From the NCBI GenBank assembly GCA_958510825.1, contig OY294049.1, positions 26,308,986 through 26,372,985 of the forward strand: a DNA stretch of 64,000 bases, given 5' to 3'. This stretch comes from Brachypterus glaber (Eukaryota > Arthropoda > Insecta > Coleoptera > Kateretidae). Below the pieces are notes generated by a model. That model was given only the letters and a program-made list of their open reading frames with translations, did not search any database and was not told the origin of the DNA. The translations under genes and the position numbers were made by a program. The number at the start of each line of letters is the position of its first letter. The first letter of the stretch is position 1. Positions 1 through 10,532 of this stretch are shown here, piece by piece.

Positions 1-210
1 TTTTAACAGATAAAATTTACAACTATAATTTTTAACAGATAAAATTTACAACTATATCGATTTTCAGGATCCACTACTGCTAAAATTACAACTGTTTTTC
101 CTTCGATAAATAAGTTGATGACTAAAAAAAAACTAAGTAGTAGTTGTAGTAGCAGTACTGCTAAAATTACAACTTTTATATTTTTTAACCCATGAAATTT
201 ACAACTTGGT
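1..210. repeat. Short degenerate tandem repeat, intronic
   Basis: The first 57 bases hold two near-identical copies of a unit containing TTTTAACAGATAAAATTTAC, followed by shorter variants built on CTAAAATTACAAC. No coding potential is seen. The stretch lies upstream of the first visible RhoGEF exon and is presumably intronic. Confidence 0.6.
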
Positions 211-379
211 ATGGGGAACGCTCCCCAGCTACGGCCCTGATCATGTGTTTTTTCACGTCGACAAACGGCATTACAGAACTCTCTATTTCTTCAATTTCTG
301 GTGAACATTTGCTCAAATCAACGTCCGTTACGTAACATTATCAGATTCAATTTCAGCAACCTTAAAAACCTCTATATAG

Positions 380-700
380 CAATTTTCAAATGTTTGTAAA
401 AAAAATGTATTTTCCCCATTTGCCCCCCTTGCTGCCCAATGCCCCACAATGTTCACCAAAAACAATCACGAGCGAGAACTTTTGGTAACACACTTGTATG
501 CAAAATTTCAAGTCTCTAGCTTAAAGCGTTCTTAAGTTATCGTGCTTACAATATTTCCCGAACGCCCGACCGATCGACCGACATTATTTTGCTCGAAATT
601 GATTTATATCAACAAAAAACGTCATAAAACGCAAAAATACGCAAAAAAAAATTTGAAAATTTTTGAACGAATACAAGGCTTTCCCGAAATTTTGAAAATT
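380..700 (+). repeat. Fragment of the ACTTTCTCAT / TTAAGTTATCGTG repeat family
   Basis: The block AAATTTCAAGTCTCTAGCTT, then AAAGCGTTCTTAAGTTATCG, and a following stretch rich in GACCGA also occurs at about 9960-10040 and, inverted, at about 46780-46870. A matching piece with GGTCGGTTGATC is at about 45660-45720. This is therefore a dispersed repeat. An open reading frame runs through it into the next exon, but the splice acceptor at 764-769 shows that frame is not protein-coding upstream of 770. Confidence 0.55.
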
Positions 701-769
701 TTCAAAATGGGAAAGAAAAACAAGTTTTGGGAAAGTGTTGTTTTGTTTGCAGCAGTATTTTCGTTTCAG

Positions 770-1034
770 GAACAACTGAGGACTGAGCAAAAAGACATAA
801 ACCAACAGAGGGAGCAACTGTACCGAAAAATGGAGGTCTTGACATCCCAAGGACTGCTGATTTCGCCGAACACCTCCATCCCCAACACCGGTTTGGCGGA
901 CGACCTGCACAAGGACACCTCGGAGGAGAGCAGCCCCCAATCGGACACTTCATCGGCGGCCTCTGGAACGTCGGGGTCTTTGTCGTACTCGTCGTCTATT
1001 TGTGATAAACGAAAGGAAACCAAGTGGAGTAAAG
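770..1034 (+). CDS. Rho guanine-nucleotide exchange factor (Lbc/AKAP13/ARHGEF18 type), internal exon 1 of 3 visible
   Basis: A TTTCAG acceptor ends at 769 and a GTAGGA donor starts at 1035. The exon reads in frame from 770 (EQLRTEQKDINQQREQLYRK...) and ends with one base of a split glycine codon that the exon at 6137 completes exactly. The first 35 residues form a charged Gln/Glu-rich coiled coil followed by LTSQGLLISPN, and then a Ser/Thr/Asp-rich disordered segment. This pattern (coiled coil behind DH-PH, then a disordered tail) is what I know from Lbc-family RhoGEFs such as AKAP13, ARHGEF2/18 and Drosophila Cysts, which activate Rho1/RhoA at junctions or the cytoskeleton. The catalytic DH-PH domains must lie left of the window. 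Exon structure is strongly supported; the exact orthologue is inferred from a remembered pattern. Confidence 0.72.
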
Positions 1035-1492
1035 GTAGGAACAGTACACTGCACAACACACTATGGGGTATTTGACCCATAAACATGAACTTAATTCGAT
1101 TTTATAAAATTAGGATTTTCTAGGAAAGGATTATTGTTTGTGGTAGCCAAATAGATGGCGGACAATTGGCCGCTATTTTGATTTTTTTTTTTGGGCTGTC
1201 CGCCTGTACACAGTAATTCGAAGTCCAGACGTCATGTAAGCGGTGCGTTTTAGAGAGATCTATTTTGCTGTTTGTTAAGATAAAAGAAACTAACGTGTGT
1301 CGAAATTTGTGGTGATTTTCGTTATGGATTGTATTGAACAAGATATGTACTATTGTTTATTACTATTTTTTTATTTGAACATATACTGAAAGGTTTTTGT
1401 TATACTTCAGTGTGCGTCCGGGTAATTATTTTATATTTTAGTATTTCTTGTGCTTTTTTTTTCATAAATCTTCTAATTTAATTTTTCTTGAG

Positions 1493-1661
1493 TTTTGGGC
1501 ACATTTAAAACGAATATTAATTAGATATAATTTATTTCGTAGTCTTGTACAATTGTGGTGTCCAAAAGTAATAAAACTCTGAAGAAGCTCACTGGATGAG
1601 CGAAACGTTAGCTGTGAAAGAAATTATATCTAATTGATATTCATTTTAAATGTGCCCAAAA
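1493..1661. repeat. 41-bp inverted repeat enclosing a hammerhead-like motif
   Basis: The arm at 1493-1533 (begins TTTTGGGCACATTTAAAACG) is repeated inverted at 1621-1661. Between the arms, 1579-1609 reads CTGAAGA, then a perfect 5-bp hairpin GCTCA/TGAGC, then GAAACGTT. The same motif recurs in the ends of the 16246-20043 element. The layout resembles ends of Penelope-like and related retroelements, but no coding part is present. Confidence 0.5.
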
Positions 1662-2149
1662 TCCAATAAAAAAAAATTAAATTAAATTGGTAATTATTTT
1701 AGAGCAACATGAAAGAATAAATATTCTAGTTTACATATATAAAAAATTATCCGCAGTAAATCTTTTAGCAAAAATCTTTGGAACCCCATATTTTCAAAGA
1801 TTCTATGAAAAATAAACAAGTAAGTTACTCCTGCCGCCTTGTGGGAGTGGCTAGAATTTTTTAAATAGTAAATTTAGTTTTATCGAGTCAAAAAAAACCC
1901 TTACCCGATTTACAAAAAAATATGAAAAATGAAAAGTGGTGGGACAAGAATTTTTTAAACATATTTATCATTATTTCTAGGATATTAAAAAAAATACCAC
2001 AAAATAATTAAGTTCAATTTGCCGACACCATTTTAGTTGATTCTAGACTTATTTGATGCGCTGTTTTCGAAACCTTGTTTCTTTTTTCTCTATAAGCTTG
2101 TTTTTTTGAGATATAACCCACAGTGTTTTTTTGCCTATAATTATAGTAA

Positions 2150-2365
2150 AAAAAAAATAATTTATAGTATATTCAATTTCAAGAGTTAGTGGGTGTAAAC
2201 AAACGCATGTGAATAGAACGTATTTAGTGACAGGGTAGGACTCAAAATAAGGGAAGTTATATTTGACGGTGCATGGTACGCTTCGTCGCAAGTGTTCCCG
2301 TACTGACCTGTTTAACTTTCTACATCCCTACTCTCGCAACATTCGAGTGTCTTAATCAATAAAAA
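2150..2365 (-). repeat. Dispersed repeat, inverted copy of 23715-23935
   Basis: On the - strand this reads through AAGACACTCGAATGTTGCGA, GAGTAGGGATGTAG, CAGGTCAGTACG and GTTTGTTTACACCCAC, and all of these recur in the same order on the + strand at 23715-23935. The two copies are clearly one family. No ORF worth calling is present; the preceding 1660-2050 stretch is AT-rich and featureless. Confidence 0.6.
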
Positions 2366-2879
2366 CAAACGCCCGCTGCCGTGGTGCGCGATTCTTTTGT
2401 TTACCTCTACTTCATCTTGAAGTTGAATTTACTATAGGTCTAAATATTTTTTTTGTGCTGGATTGGTTCTCCATTGCCCTATTATAAAAATCAGAGTCAT
2501 ATCTTTAGTATTTATATAAAATCTTCATAAAAATATATCGAAAAAATACGAAAAAATTTCATTTTTTGAATTTAGAAGCCTACAAAAATAAACCAATAAA
2601 GCTATTTTAAATCCGCTTTTTTTGGCTTAAAGTCCCATTAATAAAGAACCAATCTACTGCAATAAAATAATTAAAAAGTCCAAACTACAATAGGAAAAAA
2701 ACCACTGTGCGCTATATCTAAAAAAACGAGCTGATCGAGAAAAACGGAAAAGGTTCTGAAATCAGCGCATCAAATATAGCCCAACGCAACTAAAAGATCC
2801 CCGGAAAACAAAAAACCTTTTTTTATAGAGCAATGTTATATACCAAGGTCAAGAAGACATTTTTTATAGCTGAGCGTAG

Positions 2880-3490
2880 GTAGCATCGAGGTATATAAAA
2901 GTGCGAGGCTATAATAGTCTTCTCTACCGTGGTTTATATATTATTTTTTTCACTACTAGCACATTTATTATTATATGAATAAGAGTAAATTGTTTGCTGG
3001 ATCTTAATTATGCGCGAAAAAACAAGTAGTCTTTGAAATTGTTGAAAACAAATGAATAAAAAGTTGACAGTACTAGCTTTCTTATATTTTTAAAATGTGT
3101 GAAAACATATGGGTAAGTATTTATTTATTAAATTATGTGTTATATTCTATTATAATTAATTTATAATGTTTGCTATATTTATTTTTTATCCAATGGCAAA
3201 AAAAAATGTTTGTCCAACACAAATTATAATCAACGACATGCAATTCAAGGAAAATCAAGTGACAGTTATCACCTGGTTATAAAATTATCTCCTGCTAGCA
3301 GGAGCATGCTAGGAGAGAAATAGTAATTATATACCAAGACTATTATTATAGCCTCGCACTCTTAAATCCCTCGCTGCTACGTAGCTCGAGATTTAATACG
3401 CTCGGCTATAAAAAGTGTATTATCTACCGTAGTGTATATATTGGTTTTTTTCACTACTACCACTATTTAACTATTTTTTTTTTCACTACT
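2880..3490. repeat. Cluster of short repeats (TCTACCGTRGTKTATATAT units)
   Basis: A block with GCTATAA, TCTACCGTGGTTTATATA and TTTTTTTCACTACTA at 2905-2960 recurs at 3395-3490, and an inverted GCCTCGCAC segment lies at about 3350. This is probably the subterminal part of a degraded foldback element contiguous with the palindrome at 3497-3858. Confidence 0.4.
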
Positions 3491-3496
3491 AGCTTT

Positions 3497-3858
3497 AGAA
3501 AATACCATTATTTATGATCTTTTCAGACTGTGCAATTAATTTTCTTCACCTATAGCAATAACAATTTGTTCTCTCCTAGTAGGAGTAAATTTTATAAACA
3601 ATTGATTCTGTCTGTTTCAGTTCTTTGTGCAATTTTTACTTTGGTAATAATTATAATTATATTTTTAAATAAAAAGTTATTTAAAGCAATTTTCTTGGGT
3701 TTAATTAGTAAAAATTGCACAAAGAACTGAAACATCTAAAGTGACAGAAATCAATTGTTTATAAAATTTACTCCTAGTAGGAGAGAAAAAATTATTATTG
3801 CTATAGGTGAAAAAAATTGATTTCACGGTCTGAAAACATGATAAATAATGGTATGTTC
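3497..3858. repeat. 360-bp palindromic foldback element
   Basis: The left arm 3497-3641 (containing TCCTAGTAGGAGTAAATTTT and AGTTCTTTGTGCAATTTTTA) is mirrored at 3707-3858, leaving a loop of about 65 bp. Open frames inside are by-products of the inverted repeat. It lies in the first visible RhoGEF intron. Confidence 0.75.
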
Positions 3859-3941
3859 TAAATCTAGTAGTAAAAAAAAATATTATTGCTCTAGGTGCAG
3901 AGAATTGATTTCTCAGATTAATGATAAATAATGGTAGATAT

Positions 3942-5083
3942 ACATATCGTCCATGATACTGCAATACCGCTTAACGTATAATTGCAAAACCGCGTAACGT
4001 CTAACTGCAATACCGCGTAACTAATGAAAGTAACAAAATCAAGATTTTGCACAAGCGTGATCTACACAATAAATGGCGTATATTGAGTTAATATTTGTAA
4101 GAAATAACCATTTTAAAAAGCCTTTTAAGCTTTTTAAATTTATTGTTTCTCATTTAAAAATTCATCAAGTAGGTCAGATATTTATTTAAAAACCGCGTTG
4201 ACAACAATTTGACGTATGAATTTTTAATTGTATTTTTTAATAACGCATATACAATGGATTTATGCTTAGAAATAATAGAAAGTGAGGTGGATCCTGAGAT
4301 GAAAATGCATGTAGATCCAGAGGACTGCAAGAAAATTAGAAAAAGGAAGAAAAAAGCCGATTCAACACAGTGGAAAAGGGAATTAAACAAAAAGCAGAGA
4401 ATGATGGGCCAGGAATACACCGGGTTTAGAAAACAGAATGAAAAAATTGTCCAGGATGTATCAAAAGAAGAAAGGAAGTTAGGACCTGCATGTATATCAG
4501 AATATTGTAAAAATACGAACGTATTCAACTGTAATATGTTTACAGAAAAGAACAGAGAAAATTTATTTAAAGGTTTTTGGAAAATGACGTGGGGGTAGAA
4601 GAATGTGTTTTTATTATCAATGATAGACGTAGAAGGAACCATTAAGAAGAAGAAATTAAATGGAAATGTTTCGAGAAGATCCGAATCAAGAAAATACTAC
4701 CTGAAAATTAACGATCAAAAGAAAAGGGTTTGCAAAAGTATGTTCCTTAACACACTCGGAATAAAAGAATGGACTATTCGGTATTGTATAGAAAATAGAG
4801 CTCCAAATAAACCAAAAGAAGAAAATAATGAAGACATAAAATTAAGTAATACCATTGGTATATCATTGTTATAATATTTTAGTTTAATAAATATTTTATT
4901 AGCCAGCTTAAAGTATAATATTTTTACTTTAAAAAGCGCTACTTTTCTGTTAATCATTAATATAATAAGTTTTTCCTTCTCCTGTAAAATTTTGTTTCTA
5001 AACCTTACGCGGTTTTGCAGTTAGACGTTACGCGGTTTTGCAGTTGGACGTTAAGCGGTATTGCAGTATCATGGACGATATGT
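3942..5083 (+). mobile_element. 1.14-kb terminal-inverted-repeat element with a broken ORF
   Basis: The ends are inverted: ACATATCGTCCATGATACTG at the left and its complement ending GGACGATATGT at 5083. Each end continues with three head-to-tail copies of a 23-bp unit (TGCAAWACCGCKTAACGT), so the terminal repeat is about 75 bp with internal direct repeats. It encloses the ORF remnant at 4254-4874. The target duplication is unclear. It looks like a non-autonomous copy of an uncharacterised DNA transposon family. Confidence 0.65.
4254..4874 (+). pseudogene. N-terminal half of an uncharacterised transposon-encoded protein, one in-frame stop
   Basis: Translation from ATG 4254 gives a basic region (KKIRKRKKKADSTQWKREL), then QEYTGFRKQN, CKNTNVFNCNMFTEKNREN and FKGFWKMTWG, a TAG stop at 4596-4598, and continuation in the same frame with KNVFLLSMIDVEGT, SRRSESRKYYLKIND and KKRVCKSMFLNTLGIKEWTIR, ending at a stop at 4874. 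From memory, the order of these blocks matches the N-terminal part of a large group of uncharacterised insect proteins thought to be transposon-derived. The downstream catalytic part of such proteins is absent. The frame is otherwise open for 207 codons, so the break may be recent. I do not assign a superfamily. Confidence 0.55.
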
Positions 5084-5287
5084 TATACAAATATGTGATA
5101 TAAGTATGTACAGAGGTAAATTCTGTACTTTTTTGGGATGTATAAACGATTTTTTATTTGATTTGACATTCTAAAGCCAGAAGTAAAAAACAATATTATT
5201 TTATTCAGGTTTGGGCAACGTCTACTTTCTGATTACACTGGCGGGCCTCATGCCTAATATCTCACAAGTAATAAAGCCAAAACTCTT

Positions 5288-5955
5288 GCCCCCCCCCCAA
5301 ATAAATTTGAAACGTAAACAAAAATTATTCTAACAAATGTGTAGGTTCAGTTCTGCATTTTATTGAAATGCTTTATTACATGTAAGGTTATTTTCATTAC
5401 ACGGCCAGGAATGAAATTTAAAAAATTGCAACAATTTATTTTTATTGATAAAAAAATTCGTCAAAAAATGTGAGAATAAAGGTTGTCAATAACCAGTATG
5501 TCCTCATCTCAGGCAAAACATTTAGGCCCAAAACATTATTTAACCAATTGTCTTTCATTGCGAAACGGAGTTGGAGATAATTCCCCACCGCACAAGAAGG
5601 GTTGCCAATTTGTTACCCTTCAGGAGCTTATTGTTGCTACTCAAGATGAATGGTACAACATATCGCAGTAAGCCATTAACAACTTTTTACTGGCATGCAC
5701 AGACGTGTTAATAATTTGATTGAGAACAGAAGAGTACATACTGGTTATTGACATATTTGTTTCTCACATCTTGTGACGACTTTGATTTTTTTAAATAAAA
5801 ACTTATTAATACAATTTTTAAAATTTCATTCATGGAGCTGTACTCATTCCATGAAAATAACATGTGAAGAAGCATTTCAATAAAATGTAGAATTGAACCC
5901 ACATATTTGTTGAAATAATTTTAGTTTACGTTTATAATTTTAGGGGGGGGGGGGC
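5288..5955 (+). mobile_element. Internally deleted Tc1-like element with C/G-run ends
   Basis: The ends are inverted repeats: a run of ten C plus AAATAAATTTGAAACGTAAA at the left, and the mirror ending in a run of twelve G at 5943-5954. About 110 bp of each arm matches through TTCTACATTTTATTGAAATG. Only the C-terminal end of the transposase remains between the arms. It lies in the RhoGEF intron. Confidence 0.7.
5500..5751 (+). pseudogene. Tc1-like transposase, C-terminal remnant
   Basis: The frame ending at 5671 reads TLQELIVATQDEWYNISQ, the typical tail of Tc1/mariner DD34E transposases ahead of the terminal helix. After a stop and a one-frame shift it continues with MHRRVNNLIENRRVHTGY and a stop at 5749-5751, which matches the conserved end of this family. 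The catalytic core and the N-terminal helix-turn-helix are gone, so the copy cannot encode an active enzyme. Confidence 0.65.
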
Positions 5956-6136
5956 TAAAAATGTTGGCGATTTGTGTATTAGATGATTAATTTTATTTTG
6001 GTTTGTCTTAAAATCTAGTTTCCTTCTTTTCAATAAAAAAAGTTTTTCCTTTTCTTTTTTTCATTTCACCACCATTCGGGTTTATTTTTTATTTTATTTT
6101 TGTTTTTATAATTTTTTTTATTTTCTATTGTTTCAG

Positions 6137-6408
6137 GGACTTTGTCCAAATCACAATTACCGCTTAATCTAATAAGCACCACAAATCAACAAAAAGTATC
6201 ACAAAATAATCCAGTAAAACAACAAATACCACTAAAACTAGCGTCCAGGCTTAGTTCTGGCCTAGCGACTAATGTATCTTCTTCTGCAGGCGGTCCGCAG
6301 CAAATGTTACCATTAAAGCTCAGTCAGGACGAGAAGGTGAGGAGAACCAGCTCTTCTGGCTACCAGAGACTTGGTTCTGACAGCTTCAGCCCTCCTTCTG
6401 GCGAAACG
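6137..6408 (+). CDS. RhoGEF (Lbc/AKAP13/ARHGEF18 type), internal exon 2 of 3 visible
   Basis: The acceptor TTTCAG ends at 6136 and the donor GTGAGT starts at 6409. The first two bases complete the glycine codon begun at 1034. The 272-bp exon leaves phase 0, which matches the next exon at 22211. It encodes a disordered, Gln/Ser-rich tail with three copies of a short motif (QLPLNL, QIPLKL, MLPLKL) followed by a Ser-rich stretch (RRTSSSGYQRLGSDSFSP) with an obvious basic kinase-type site, RRTS. No enzyme domain is present. The repeated P-L-K-L motifs may be peptide docking sites (inference). Confidence 0.75.
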
Positions 6409-6470
6409 GTGAGTTATAAATAACACGGGTCTTTATCAGACCCCGGAATAAATATGACATTGGTTGTATA

Positions 6471-7282
6471 CAGGGTGATTCAGAAATAGGGTACAAAATC
6501 TTAAGGGTTAAAGTTCCTATAAAGGTTGGTCCGGAAATGAGCCCTAAAGGAGCTACGATCCTTCTAAGGGTACGTCTGAAAAGTAGTTTCTATTAATTTA
6601 GAATCTACCTGCAGTATTGAAATTGTTTTGGATGCTCAGAAATTGCATTTTTAATTAAAATTTTCTCGAAAACGGTTGGCTCTGCGGTGGTAATAGAGTA
6701 CCTTTTTATGTACATGACAAGCCTACTAGCCAACTAGCGTGAGTTCGATTCTCACTGGGGCCGATTTTCCTTTTTCAGTTAATTAATAATTGAAATTTGG
6801 CGAAGGCGTAAGTGAAGCGGACACTCCCTATAAAAACTGGTTCAAAAGTCAGTATGCCCACACAAGTCCTGGACTTTTGATGCTTAATTAGGTAGAATAG
6901 TACGAGGTTAAAAAAACATGTAATGTATTTTTAACTAAAGAATCCTATTTCATTGAGCAAATGTCAAAAAATCTATGGATAAAAAGTTTGGGGCAAAACA
7001 GTGACATCGCCCTCCCCATTTTGCATGTCCCTGGTTAAAACTACCAAGTAAAAATTACATAAAAAATAGCCTTTATTAGTATTAAGACTTGTGCAAAAAA
7101 AATCGTTACTGTAGTTCATGGGGTTCCAGGGTTATTCAATAAAAACTACTTTTCAGATGTACCCTTACGAGAGTCGTAGCTCCCTTAGGGCTTATTTCCA
7201 GACCAACATTTATAGGAACTTTTTTTCATATTTCTGGACCTAGAATCACCCCTTAAAATTTATTACCCTATTTCTGAATCAC
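6471..7282. mobile_element. 0.8-kb MITE, CAGGGTGATTCAGAAATAGGG type
   Basis: The left end CAGGGTGATTCAGAAATAGG follows TA. The right end is the inverted copy (CCTATTTCTGAATCAC), decayed in its last bases. The arms match for about 130 bp, including GGAGCTACGA / TCGTAGCTCC. The internal segment (TTTGGGGCAAAA..., ...CATGTCCCTG) is shared with elements at 29246-29955 and 42050-42330, so these belong to one broad family. No ORF is present. Confidence 0.65.
6715..6775 (+). repeat. tRNA 3'-half-like segment inside the MITE
   Basis: The stretch ends in a perfect T-arm (GTGAG-TTCGATT-CTCAC, 6739-6755) followed by TGGGGCC. It fits an RNA polymerase III B box (GTTCGATTC). No acceptable D-arm or A box is visible upstream, so it is better read as a tRNA-derived or SINE fragment than as a working tRNA gene. 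Confidence 0.3.
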
Positions 7283-7296
7283 TCACTCACAGTGGA

Positions 7297-7560
7297 AAAG
7301 TGGTCCAAGTGACTTTTTTAACAAAATCAATCTAAGTACAAATCTGCGTGTTAATTTTTAGTTTCCTTTAAAGTAAAATTGATACAATTGCTAGTTATGC
7401 TTGACAGCGACATCTTACGTGCAAAAGATTTATATCTAAACAAAACCTGTTTTAACTACAGTGAATAAGTAGTACAAGTGTACTTGTACCACTTTTACAT
7501 TTCTTAACTGATCATTGTTACTATTACGTACGGGCTAGAGGCACGTCCCGGAATTTCCAA
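7297..7560. repeat. Left end of a CAGTGGAAAAGTGG-type element
   Basis: CAGTGGAAAAGTGGTCCAAG at about 7292-7311 is mirrored by CTTGTACCACTTTTCCACTG at about 20310-20331. Further copies of the AAGTGGTACAAGTG motif lie just inside each end (7470-7495 and 20165-20220). The two ends may once have belonged to one element later split by the large insertions between them. Confidence 0.4.
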
Positions 7561-8183
7561 AATACATTCCGAAATTTAGAGAATTTTTAAACCCATCCCC
7601 CTGTCACCCTTTGTCACTTTCGCTTAGATCTCCCTAAAATTTGCACATATCTTTAAATTTTGTGCAATAATAGCTATAGGGGAGAAAGGGGTAATAAGAA
7701 ACACTCGGGGTTTTAAGAAACAGAGCATGTTAGAATTAGGACTTAACGTTAAGGCAGAAGCTTCAATTTTTTTTTGTATTATGTATTGATCGGATGTATC
7801 AAGTTTCTTGTATAAAATTCAATTAATACTAATACGTTTAGTTGTAAAAAAATAATAAACTTTTAAAAAAAAATTGTTTCTTATTACCCCTTATGAGGTA
7901 TTAAGAAACAAAAATATTATACCCTATAAAAAAGGCTTAAACAAATAAACTGAATACACAAGAGACACCTCTAAAGCACGTCTAAGTTTACTTTAAATTT
8001 GAACAAAAATTAATAAAGATTAAAAAACTTATCAATAAACAAAATTTTATTTTGAAAAGGTGAACTGTTAAACTAAAAAACGCATTTAAATTTTTTTATA
8101 AAAAACTAAAAAATGATGAAAAGCAGTAATAATAACTGGTAATTTTAACTTTTACAAACAATTAAACCTATTGTTGATGTTTA

Positions 8184-8378
8184 ATTTATCGCTTCTGCGT
8201 AATTTGAATGGTCCATTTCCCAACAATTGAATGGGTCCATAAAAAAATGTCTTCTTTGAACAAATTCTATATTTTCATTTGGAGGCCAGCTAAATTCATC
8301 CATTTCTGTTTGTAAAATCTTAATTTTATATAATTCATTCAAATCCTCTTGAATAAAGGCCAAATGCCAGTTTAGATT
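8184..8378 (-). pseudogene. C-terminal part of the outer element's ORF
   Basis: The - strand reads from the insertion site (LNWHLAFIQEDLNELYKIKI) to DEFSWPPNENIEFVQRRHFF, MDPFNCWEMDHSNYAEAIN and a stop. When the nested 6.4-kb element and one TA are removed, this joins in frame to the codons ending ALLEKNFYAV at 14820-15021. The acidic-linker then WP..E.I.FV layout recalls the extreme C-terminus of pogo/Tigger-type transposases, but I cannot confirm that. No catalytic domain remains. Confidence 0.5.
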
Positions 8379-9290
8379 TAAAGAGCTTAGCGGAGTAAGA
8401 CGGGAAAAAGTGCCCTTGATCGAAAAAAAAGTAAAAGGGGCACAAAAGATGTATTTTGGCTTGAGTAACATCCCACCAAAATTTTAGCCCCCAACTACCC
8501 CTTAGGCCACCCCCTAACGTTAATTTACCCCAGAATGTTTTATTTTTTTTCTCCAGTTCTATTTATCCGATCGATTTGAAATTTGGTACAAGCAATAAGG
8601 GTGGTAAGTGCACTTTGTGAAAAATAAATTACGCCTATGCGATCAAGTTACCATTGGAAAAAAAATCATTATTTTTTTCTTAATGACAAAGTGGGCCCTT
8701 TTTGGCCGAACACACCCGCCATTTTTTTATATTTTAAGCCTTAATATATTGTCTATAACATATTAAAAATTCAATTTTTTTCGTTCAGTGTAACAGGTTC
8801 AAAATAAAATAAAACTGCACCACCCACACAGTTTTAATCATTTTAACACGTAAATATAAAAATAATCGTTTTTTTTACATAATATGTATGCCTACGAGTA
8901 TTTAACAATATTTAATAAATGTTCATCTAATATATTAATTTAAGACCAATTCTTCTATAATAGACATGGCGGATCCCGAAGGGCTGTTGGAGGTGATTAT
9001 CGTCTGGGAATCCTAAATTACCCCCAGAATGTTTTTTTTTTCAGTTCTGTTTATCCGATCGATTTGAAATTTGGTACAAGTAATAAGGATGATAAGGGCA
9101 CTTTGTGAAAAAATAACGCTAATGCGATCAAGTTATCACTGGAAAAAAAATATCATTTTTTTCTTAATGACAAAATGGGCCCTTTTTGAACGAACACACT
9201 CGCCATTTTTTTACAATTTAAGGCTTAAAATACTGTTTAAACAATATTAAAAATTAATTTTTTTTTCGTTCAGTGTAATAGGTTAAACCA

Positions 9291-10160
9291 GCCGTCTCGA
9301 ATGAGGGAGAATACTTTCTCATAAAACATGTCAGGTCCAATTTCGAATTTTTTTTTGGGGAGGGGGGCTGTTGAGAGGGAGTGGGATTTTTTTATCTTTT
9401 AGGTGGTTTTAAAATATTCTTCTATCGTGAATACAAAAATAAGTTATGTCCAGAAACCATTTTTCACATTTTGAAGAGGGGGGGGGGGGGTTCATGGAAA
9501 AAATGATAATAACATATTTTGTCTAATTTTATTTTACATTTTAGATGGTTTTTAAATTTTTCTTCTATTGTGAATAATAAAAAAACTATGTTCAAAAACA
9601 ATTTAATACATTTTGGGGGAGAGGGGGAGGGGCTGAAAAAATTAATTATTACACATTTTGTGTAATTTAATTGTACCTTTTATGTGGTTTTAAAATTTTT
9701 CTCTTACTGTAAATAATAAAAAAGTTATGTCTAAAAACATTTTTTTTTTACTTTTTGGGGGGGAGGGGGGTCGTTGGAAAAAAATGATAATAACATTTTT
9801 GGTGTAGTTTTATTTAAGGTTTTATGTGGTTTTTAAATTTTTCTTCTATTGTAAATATTAAAAAAATTACGGCCGAAACAAAAATTTAACCCCCCTTTTA
9901 CCCCCCTTCCCCCCAACCGATTTTGCTCAAATACGAACTTGTCCAAGATAATATAAAAATACACCTGCATACCAAATTTCAAGTCGCTAGCTCAAAGCGT
10001 TCTTAAGTTATCGTGGATCCAGACAGACAGACATAATTTTTTTTGTTGGTTATTTTGATTTTTCTCGGCGTTTCAGGAAAAAATAAGATGATTTAAGCAA
10101 AAAAAAAATTTTTGATTTTTTTTTTGCATCACAATACTTTCTATTATGAGAAAGTAAAAA
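9291..10160 (+). repeat. Repeat with four tandem 125-bp units and ACTTTCTCAT ends
   Basis: It begins CAGCCGTCTCGAATGAGGGA and TACTTTCTCATAAAACATG, and ends in the hairpin ACTTTCT-ATTATG-AGAAAGT followed by an A run. In between are about four units, each with a G-rich run, AATGATAATAACA, TTTTGTGTAATTT and TTTTTAAATTTTTCTTCTAT. An inverted copy occupies about 46666-47350, and fragments lie at 380-700 and 45350-45372. It is inserted in the second copy of the left arm of the 6.4-kb element. No coding capacity was seen. Confidence 0.6.
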
Positions 10161-10532
10161 AATAAAACTGCACCAGCCGCACATTTTAACACGTACAACG
10201 TACGTCGTACATATAAAAATAATCCTTAAAAGTATATATATTTTATTAAATAGTTATTTAAATTGTGGTGAATTCGGATATGCGATATAATTATTTAGGG
10301 TCAATTCGTCAATAATAGACAGGGGCGGATCCCAAGGGGGGTTATTGGGTTATTGGAGGTAAGTTTGTGACGTCAAAAGAGTTAGTGCCCAACAAGATGA
10401 CCAGAAACTAGAGGCTAAAGCCTCTAGATATCTTGGTTTCCTGGGTAACGAAAATTCGATTTGCAATCAAAACAATACAGTTGTGTCACTTAATAACAAT
10501 ATTGCAGAAAATATTATAGGCTTTTTTGCAAG

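Noticed and set aside
542..769. Extension of the first RhoGEF exon upstream to an ATG at about 542
   Set aside because: The upstream part is dispersed repeat sequence also found at 9960-10040, and a good TTTCAG acceptor ends at 769.
3530..3964. ORFs on both strands at 3530-3964
   Set aside because: They arise from the two arms of one palindrome and show no protein-like composition.
6678..6762. Complete tRNA gene (GGCTCTG ... TGGGGCC acceptor pairing)
   Set aside because: The T-arm is perfect, but no D-arm, A box or anticodon arm fits. The GGCTCTG part matches the MITE's own sequence in a related copy, so the acceptor pairing is probably chance.
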